Shown here: positions 57,411 through 64,000 of the stretch, piece after piece | Layout of the letters: every line of letters starts with the position of its first letter | Numbering within the stretch: the first letter of the stretch is position 1 | Assembly: GCA_021234155.1 (NCBI GenBank) | Contig: JAJEKV010000087.1 | Location: forward strand, 3,407,242-3,471,241 | DNA: 64,000 nt | Reading direction: 5' to 3' | DNA from: Isoetes taiwanensis | Taxonomy: Eukaryota; Streptophyta; Lycopodiopsida; Isoetales; Isoetaceae | Program-made: the position numbers and the translations under genes | The notes under the pieces: model-generated | What the model was told of the DNA's origin: nothing | Seen by the model: only the letters and a program-made list of their open reading frames with translations | Database searches by the model: none

Positions 57411-57947
57411 ATGTATCATGATCATGCCATATATGATTTATATGGGCTTATTATATGGGCTTATATGAAGCAGACACGTGGATCAAAGGCGGTGCAGAAG
57501 AAGCATAAATCAGAAGAACGGGACAGGGGAAAATCGATCCGGTGGTGACAATCGCTAATTGATTCGTCTAGGTGGTAGCGGCCGTCTTTGTGGTAGCGTC
57601 AGTTGCTGAGTGCGTGGAAGAAGCGTATAGAAGTCTGTTGAGCGGATTGTGTAGCTGCTGGAATTGGCAGACTAGGCGGCATCAGATCTGGCAGACTAGG
57701 CGGCATCAGATCTGCACGAATTTTCTCTGTTGATGAATCCGACCTGCCGGCCTTATTTAAAGCTTACAAGGAAGAGTTTGGGGATCGGTTGTAGCCAGAA
57801 GCTGAAGATCTTGATTCAGAGTTCACTGTTCTTTCATGGTCTGCCGTTTTGCTGTAAGCTATTACAGTAACGTTTATTATCTGGGATATTGGTGCGTTGA
57901 TTGTCTATATTGTATATTTGAGATCTAGATTGCTTTGATTCTCTGTA
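57406..57947 (+). repeat. Copia-A element 2, 3' LTR
   Basis: 542 bp, same ends as the 5' LTR. Visible differences from it: five transitions and one G/T change (for example GTCTAGATGG versus GTCTAGGTGG). Confidence 0.9.
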
Positions 57948-58911
57948 TTATTGAACTACAACGTCCCTTCTTAATGGAATTAAAGCATTTGTAGGACGCC
58001 CTAGTTTTGGAAAGAGCAAATTGAGAACGTACTTGAGAATGAAAACTTATAGTAGTGTCAATGTTACAATTAATGAAGGATTCAAATTAAAAAAGACGTG
58101 AAAGAAAAGCCACTTTGAAGGAAAATCTTCTTCCCAGATTGACGTACTTGACAAGGAATGAAGGAAGCTAAGAATTTAGGCTGATGATGATTTAACTAAC
58201 TTCTTCTCTAAGTTTGACAACATTGTCGTAGATCTTGAAGGGGCAGGAGTGTTGCTAATAGAACAACAGAAACTTTTACATATTGCTAGAGCTGTTGAAT
58301 ATAATAGACAATTAGCAACTTTAATACAAATTTGGCAAGGACCCGAGAGGCTGCAGAAAAAATGACCAGGACTGTATTCAGACAGGAAGAGATAATATAT
58401 GATGACGAGGATGACGAATCATAAAATTCTGCGAAGCTTTTAAAGCAAGGATATGAGAAGAATGCAGGTTATGTGAAACTTGAAAATGGAGAGTTGCAGA
58501 AAGTAAAAGGAATTGGGATGCTAGAAATTTTTTATATAAGTGGAAAGCCCATTAGTTAGAAACTTGATATCTATAAGACAACTAGTTGACCTTGACTATA
58601 GAGTTGTATTTGACAAGTTGCAATGTATTGATCTCTTAAATAATGAAATAAAGTTTTTGAAAAAACGAGTGGGCAACTTATTTAGTCTTGATTGTAACAG
58701 TCAACCATCCATAAGTACTCTTATGATTCCAAAAATGAGCACATGGCATTAGAGGTTATGCCATAGTAGCACAAAAAACATTGATATTATGATCAAATAG
58801 GGGTTGATAGCTTCTTGTACGTAGATTGCAATGTTAGACATATTCCTCGGATGCATGCTTGACAAGCATACAAGATTACCATTTAAAAGGTCTAAAAAAG
58901 AAGCAAAGTTT
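57948..58911 (+). pseudogene. Copia-B fragment 7
   Basis: Gag/pre-integrase remnant directly right of Copia-A, almost identical to unit 1 fragment 3 (36590-37553). Confidence 0.65.
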
Positions 58912-59910
58912 CCAAAGAAGTATGCTGCTCAGTTTCTACTACAATATCAAAGCATCCCGAACATAATCTTTCATTGCGAGGAGTATTATTCCATCTGCCC
59001 GTCTCAATACATAGATTATGAGATGACAGTCTTAACTGAGAGATCACCATGCGATTCTTGCGACTGATGTTTGCTATTAGGTAAGATTGCTCTTGATAGT
59101 CATCTAAATCATTTATATCATTATCAGCCAAGTAAAACCGCTTCTTGGTATCTTTTCCATCCTCCAATGTCCACAACTTGCAGATTGCTTTCTTTGTTTG
59201 TGAACTTCCTTAAAGTTCAATGATGTCGGCCAAGTATCTTGACCAAGCCATCTAGCTGCCCACTTTCGGACATCAGCATACCAGCCCTTCCTATTAGATT
59301 GTTCCAATGCTTGCAAGGGGAACCTTGTTGAGTCCATGGATAGAACGCGATTTACATAAGTAATGGTTATACATAGAGCTTCGGCTTCAAGAGGCAACAA
59401 ACACCATACGCTAATAACATACAATAAAGGCGTTTGGATCTTCACCCCAAGTTAGCCAATTAGAAATCTTTTTTGTACACATTCAATATCATTCCATCCT
59501 CTTCGCGGAGAGAGCTGGTCCCCAAACCGGGTTGCCATATAAAATCACCGCTCTCGGTTGCACACCAAAGAGTAATTTTCTTAGCCTCCAATGATCAAGA
59601 TTATTATACGCATAAATCAATTATCTTTGTACAATGCCCTTAAACCACACGAGGCACGTTTTTTGTGCAGCTAGTGTCCATTTATAATTATCTGATATAT
59701 CAATACCTAGGTATTTATAACTAGAAACCCTTTCTAGTGGTTCACCTCCTATATGGAAAACAACAGGATCTCGCCCTCCAATCACGATTGCTTTTGATTT
59801 CAGGACATTTATCTTCATATTCTTCTCTACACAAAATGCATGCAGAACATCTAGATGTTCTTTGTAAAACCGATGGTATTCTAGATATTAGCACTATATC
59901 ATCAGCAAAC
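58912..59910 (-). pseudogene. LINE-B copy 9, partly damaged
   Basis: Matches unit 1 copy 4. Between 59400 and 59660 it shows CAG/CTG-linked errors (CTGCTTCTG region read as CCATACG) that split a frame which is open in copy 4. Confidence 0.65.
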
Positions 59911-60334
59911 AACAAGAGCTATAATAAAATGAAAAACTGGCAATACTCATAGATTCTGGACTCCCTTGCTTCATCAATGAAGGAATTTGGTCATAATATA
60001 ATACTCGAATTGCCCCTGTATTATTCAGAATCTTTGTATACTTTGCACTATAAATTATCTTATAGGACTTCTATTTAGGCGGTAAATATACACAGTGAAA
60101 TGATTGGAGTTCAAATAATTGGAATGCACAGATAAGGTGTAAAGAGTGCATAGTGTGCATAACAAATTATTGTGGCCTATATTCCATAGGTTAATGGCCG
60201 GAGGTTAGAAATATATATATCGGTTAAATGAGAAATAGCCAGGCCGTATTTGATCCTAGAAAGAAAATTTGAATCTTTGGATATGGAGATGACGCATTGG
60301 TTACCTATAACCGGTACCGACTGCATTAGTAATG

Positions 60335-61477
60335 TTATTGAACTACAACGTCCCTTCTTAATGGAATTAAAGCATTTGAAGGACGCCCTAGTTTTGGAAA
60401 GAGCAAATTGAGAACGTACTTGAGAATGAAAACTTATAGTAGTGTCAATGTTACAATTAATGAAGGATTCAAATTAAAAAAGACGTGAAAGAAAAGCCAC
60501 TTTGAAGGAAAATCTTCTTCCCAGATTGACGTACTTGACAAGGAATGAAGGAAGCTAAGAATTTAGGCTGATGATGATTTAACTAACTTCTTCTCTAAGT
60601 TTGACAACATTGTCGTAGATCTTGAAGGGGCAGGAGTGTTGCGAATAGAACAACAGAAATTTTTACATGTTGCTAGAGCTGTTGAATATAATAGACAATT
60701 AGCAACTTTAATACAAATTTGGCAAGGACCCGAGAGGCTGCAGAAAAAATGACCAGGACTGTATTCAGACAGGAAGAGATAATATATGATGACGAGGATG
60801 ACGAATCATAAAATTCTGCGAAGCTTTTAAAGCAAGGATATGAGAAGAATGCAGGTTATGTGAAACTTGAAAATGGAGAGTTGCAGAAAGTAAAAGGAAT
60901 TGGGATGCTAGAAATTTTTTATATAAGTGGAAAGCCCATTAGTTAGAAACTTGATATCTATAAGACAACTAGTTGACCTTGACTATAGAGTTGTATTTGA
61001 CAAGTTGCAATGTATTGATCTCTTAAATAATGAAATAAAGTTTTTGAAAAAACGAGTGGGCAACTTATTTAGTCTTGATTGTAACAGTCAACCATCCATA
61101 AGTACTCTTATGATTCCAAAAATGAGCACATGGCATTAGAGGTTATGCCATAGTAGCACAAAAAACATTGATATTATGATCAAATAGGGGTTGATAGCTT
61201 CTTGTACGCAGATTGCAATGTTAGACATATTCCTCGGATGCACAAGATTACCATTTAAAAGGTCTAAAAAGGAAGCAAAGTGAATATTGGATTTTGCATC
61301 GACTTATGTGGACCCTTGAATGTAAGGAGCATCACGGTAAAAGATTCTTCATTATCTTCATTGACGATTTTGGCATATAGACAAAGCACTTCTGTCATAG
61401 AATTGCAAAATGAAATCACCGAAGAAAACCTTACAAAATTTGGCACAATTCTTTCAAGTTTAGTGAATATGTTCTAA
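60335..61477 (+). pseudogene. Copia-B fragment 8, continuing into integrase
   Basis: The last fragment of the array. Unlike the others it runs past the KRSKKEAK point into IDLCGPLNVRSITVKDSS, the start of a copia integrase core, before decaying. A 9-bp loss near 61240 removes part of the C-rich motif. This identifies the ancestral, unduplicated right side of Copia-B and the outer edge of the whole duplicated block. Confidence 0.65.
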
Positions 61478-62435
61478 AAGAATAATCCCTCCTTTCACAT
61501 GGCAAAGTCGTTTCTTTGCTCAAAATACTTATGTTTTCGACTTGGTTCTATGCAATTAATGTATCAAATTGCTATGAGATAAATCAAACATTAACTCGTA
61601 CAGAGCTGAGGGTCTACCTTGCATGTTGCTTTATGACATGAGACTTGCAAATGTTATTGGCAGGATTTGAACTGTTATTCGCCATTATTTCATAGACTTA
61701 TAATCACCAAAAGTTATATAGCCATAATGTATCTTATATTTGATGTGCTCGAACATATGAAAGTGCCAGGCATTATTTAACCCGCACGGAATAGGAGTTT
61801 CTATGGTTGTAAGCGCATCAGGCCCGTATAATCAAAAGAAAATATATATTTGAAGGTCCGACAACATAAGCTCTTCAAGTAAGTGAGAATCCCACTTCAA
61901 ACATCTCCTCCAATTGATAGAACAACAGATACACTAGAACGAAATATGTAGCACAATAACAGGGGGTTCAAGGGGGATTTGATATGGATGTAACAATGAC
62001 AATTCTTGAAACCATAGTTAAAACAATCGAATGAGTTGTTAATGAAAAAAAAAAAAACATAGATTTAAGATAAAAAATAATCACGTTAGCTCACTGTTAT
62101 ATTGGCCAAAGTAGTCTTTTTAGGAGTTTGAGTTATTTTGGTAGAGATTCAAGCCCCCGTATTTCATATTCTAAAACCTTAATCAAAGTCGTATAGAGGC
62201 TCGATATTCTATCAGAACCTTAGGTGAATGCGTATTTCATATTTCAAAATCATAGGCACCCCAATCATAAATGACCATATGCAAAATGAGAGGTGCCCAG
62301 AGGCTCCAACATATGGTCTGGGCCGTAAGATCGATAGATTCGATGACGTGGTAGTCCAGGGTGCACCTCGTTCTTCCTTGTCTAGAGTATCAAAATGAAA
62401 ATGCTTATATTCATTTGCTTTGAAGTCCAAAAATA
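61478..62435. other. Non-coding spacer right of the duplication
   Basis: AT-rich sequence with a poly-A run at 62046-62057. The minus-strand frame 62212-62430 has mixed composition without a family I recognise. Confidence 0.35.
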
Positions 62436-62436
62436 G

Positions 62437-62481
62437 ATGTGGAGTATATCTCCAACTTGGATGTGGAGTATATCTCCAACT
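62437..62481. repeat. 23-bp tandem duplication
   Basis: GATGTGGAGTATATCTCCAA.. occurs twice head to tail. Confidence 0.8.
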
Positions 62482-63020
62482 TGCAAATATGTAAACAATG
62501 CTTAAAAGAATGCATTATGCCATGTGAGAAGGTGACATCCTCAGGTTTCTCTAATTCTTCTCTGCCATCTCTATGACATAAATGGCACATAACAAAGGTG
62601 AAAGGGAGAAGGCATGATATTGCAGATTTTTGAAATTCCCAAACAAATTATTTGCAGGATGCAAACACATTACTAAATACGAGCTCACTTTTTTTATAGT
62701 CAGTCTGCATGTAAATCCTTAGAAATTTATGGATGGAATGTAACAAACTATTCTCTGCACGAGTTATGTTATACATATCAGACATAACCTGGCTGCTGGT
62801 GATTCTACTAGATATTTATTCTTTCCGTGCAGCACAAAGATTTAGCATATCTGACAAGAAAATTGCAAGCACAAAGATAGCTTTAGCTGGCATTACAATC
62901 CACATTAAGGCTTCAGTTCCATGATTTGAAATTGCAACAAAATAATAAGCAAATTAAAATCTCTAATTGATGATAGTTGACATTGTACTCCTCTAATTAA
63001 AAACAGTTTACAATATACTC
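62482..63020. other. Non-coding spacer
   Basis: No gene or structured element recognised. Confidence 0.35.
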
Positions 63021-63192
63021 CTTTATATTTATATAGGACACTCTCCTTGCAGAGAAGTTTTAGGGCTGTGCCATGCCTCTACAATAGTGTAAGGCAGAGG
63101 CGATACTTCTTTATATTTATATAGGACACTCTCCTTGCAGAGAAGTTTTAGGGTTGTGCCATGCCTCTACAATAGTGTAAGGCAGAGGCGAC
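63021..63192. repeat. 88-bp tandem duplication with internal hairpin
   Basis: Two copies starting CTTTATATTTATATAGGACA at 63021 and 63109. Each holds GCCTCT...AGAGGC around ACAATAGTGTAAGGC, a small stem-loop. It lies 3' of the U2-like sequence in that sequence's orientation. Confidence 0.85.
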
Positions 63193-63270
63193 ATACATGG
63201 GCCTTGACAACAAGCTACATTAGACCCACAACCCACAACAAATTAGAATAATAGCATTGGGGGCCTATGG

Positions 63271-63331
63271 CTATCAAATTGATAAGAACAGATACTACAT
63301 TTGATCTTAGCCAAAAGGTTGAGAAAGGTAT
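63271..63331 (-). ncRNA. U2 snRNA-like 5' domain, probable pseudogene or variant
   Basis: On the minus strand from 63331: ATACCTTTCTC, then CCTTTTGGCTAAGATCAA, TGTAGTATCTGTTCTTATCA. This is the highly conserved 5' end of U2 snRNA, including the GUAGUA branch-point recognition sequence. Differences from the consensus are few and of the G-to-A type (CAACC for CGGCC, CAAATG for CAAGTG). After about 60 nt the resemblance fades: the Sm site and 3' stem-loops are not recognisable. I see no plant snRNA upstream element (TCCCACATCG type) in the first 100 bp upstream. A 3'-truncated pseudogene is the likeliest explanation. Confidence 0.6.
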
Positions 63332-64000
63332 GAAATTTTCTTCTTTCCTTCCTGTTTATGTACAGATAGAAAGGATCTTATCCATAGATAATTGTAACAA
63401 AAGGTGCTTGCCCGATTGTTATTGAATACCGACCAGAATTGCAAAAATATAGGATATCCATGGTGTTGGAAACAGAGATAAATCTTATCCAAAAGTCCTC
63501 GCTTTAGTTCAGATGATCGGTCGAACGAGTTAGGGTTCTGCTTTTGAGCTGAAATTTCTGATTCATCAACAAATAAGGGATCGAAACCTTGCTTTGACAG
63601 CGATGTAATAAAAACCCTTTTTCTACTTATTCTTTATTTATTTACTTTAAATATAATTGTTGGTTATGCCTCTAGAATAGAAAACAGCACTATGATTCCG
63701 CTCAAGTAGCCAATTGCAGGTGATCAGTAGGTAAATCAGTAGGCTTCTCAGTTAATCATGATGTGGGGTGACGATTCCAAGACCCGCTCCCTGCTCCCGC
63801 TGGTCATGGAATCCCCTAGAATCATCTCCCCGGTTTCCATCAACCCAGCATATGATCTATGATCCAAACTTGGATCTAATATTTGGGAATGTTTTTCAAA
63901 TGGTCCAATAACGATCATCTAACGCATTGTAGTCTAGGCGTCTTGTAAAAACCTTGCATATCTCAGTGTAGACTTCTTTCTTGGCTTGTGAAAACCTTGC
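63332..64000. other. Unassigned sequence to window end
   Basis: Includes TTAGGGTTCTG near 63529, a weak telo-box-like string, and otherwise no recognisable gene. Confidence 0.3.

Larger units (their letters stand above)
52615..57947 (+). mobile_element. Copia-A element 2, complete Ty1/copia retrotransposon
   Basis: 5333 bp with two 542-bp LTRs (52615-53156 and 57406-57947) differing at about six visible positions, so insertion is fairly recent. Order of domains is Gag, protease, integrase, RT, RNase H, which defines Ty1/copia. The LTRs begin TA and end TA instead of TG...CA. The flanks GTAATG and TTATTG are exactly contiguous in the uninterrupted monomers (for example at 48123), leaving no target-site duplication. 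Confidence 0.92.
40233..61275. repeat. 20.7-kb segmental tandem duplication, unit 2
   Basis: Clean copy of the unit described at 19502-40232. It starts in PG2 codon 157-158 and ends where Copia-B continues into its own integrase sequence at 61276, which looks like the ancestral right flank. A short stretch at 59.40-59.70 kb shows the same CAG/CTG damage as unit 1. Confidence 0.85.
46633..61275. repeat. Inner tandem array of a ~2.39-kb LINE-B/Copia-B monomer (unit 2)
   Basis: Four monomers. Each runs from LINE-B (starting at CCAAAAAAGTATG) through a ~480-bp linker into Copia-B, and then rejoins LINE-B at the same microhomology (TTCCAAAAAA). Starts: 46633, about 49089, about 51476 and about 58916, with Copia-A inserted in the third. 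The left end continues into the LINE-B tail and the right end into Copia-B integrase, so the junction-spanning order was created by tandem duplication. Unit 1 has the equivalent array at about 25330-40232 with one extra partial monomer. Confidence 0.8.

Noticed and set aside
46633-61275. CRISPR-like or phage-like array because of regular repeats
   Set aside because: Monomers are 2.4 kb with recognisable LINE and copia content in a plant nuclear context; no short repeat-spacer structure.

Overview
The window is nuclear DNA of a land plant. The one complete housekeeping gene is a spliced cytosolic ribosomal protein uL14 (RPL23) with telo-box motifs upstream. Next to it are two GH28 polygalacturonase genes and a U2 snRNA-like sequence, and almost everything else is transposable-element DNA. 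A fern or other non-seed plant is my guess from the style of the LINEs and repeats; nothing in the sequence proves it. I see no prokaryotic or organellar genes.

Layout. 1-4.6 kb: two copies of a repetitive Cys/His-rich gene family, one cut by a CACTA transposon end, with short dispersed repeats between them. 4.6-9.9 kb: gene-poor, with microsatellites, an antisense SAM-domain-like relic and ~0.5-0.7 kb repeats. 9.9-13.1 kb: a decayed LINE (family A) interrupted by a 1.45-kb gypsy-type solo LTR. 14.0-14.6 kb: RPL23. 15.8-20.0 kb: two uninterrupted polygalacturonase genes on the minus strand, with two strong foldback hairpins between them. 20.5-21.3 kb: a non-autonomous Mutator-like element with a perfect 9-bp target-site duplication.

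19.5-61.3 kb is a tandem duplication with a unit of about 20.7 kb (19502-40232 and 40233-61275). Each unit runs from the 5' half of polygalacturonase 2 through the Mutator-like element, LINE-A (with a ~610-bp internal tandem repeat, two copies in unit 1 and three in unit 2), and LINE-B with a pentanucleotide tail. It then enters an inner array of a ~2.39-kb chimeric monomer (a minus-strand LINE-B fragment joined to a plus-strand decayed copia fragment, Copia-B). In each unit one 5.3-kb Ty1/copia element (Copia-A) sits at the same place in this array. At the junction of the two units a polygalacturonase 5' half is fused in frame to the C-terminal part of the LINE-B protein.

The most important caution concerns sequence quality. 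Comparing duplicate copies, the differences in about 22.2-36.6 kb fall almost entirely on CAG/CTG trinucleotides, and they are indels and scrambles rather than C-to-T changes. I read this as uncorrected long-read miscalling at CHG-methylated cytosines in repeats, so many broken reading frames in unit 1 are probably not biological. 61.3-64 kb is mostly non-coding, with a short tandem duplication and the U2-like sequence.
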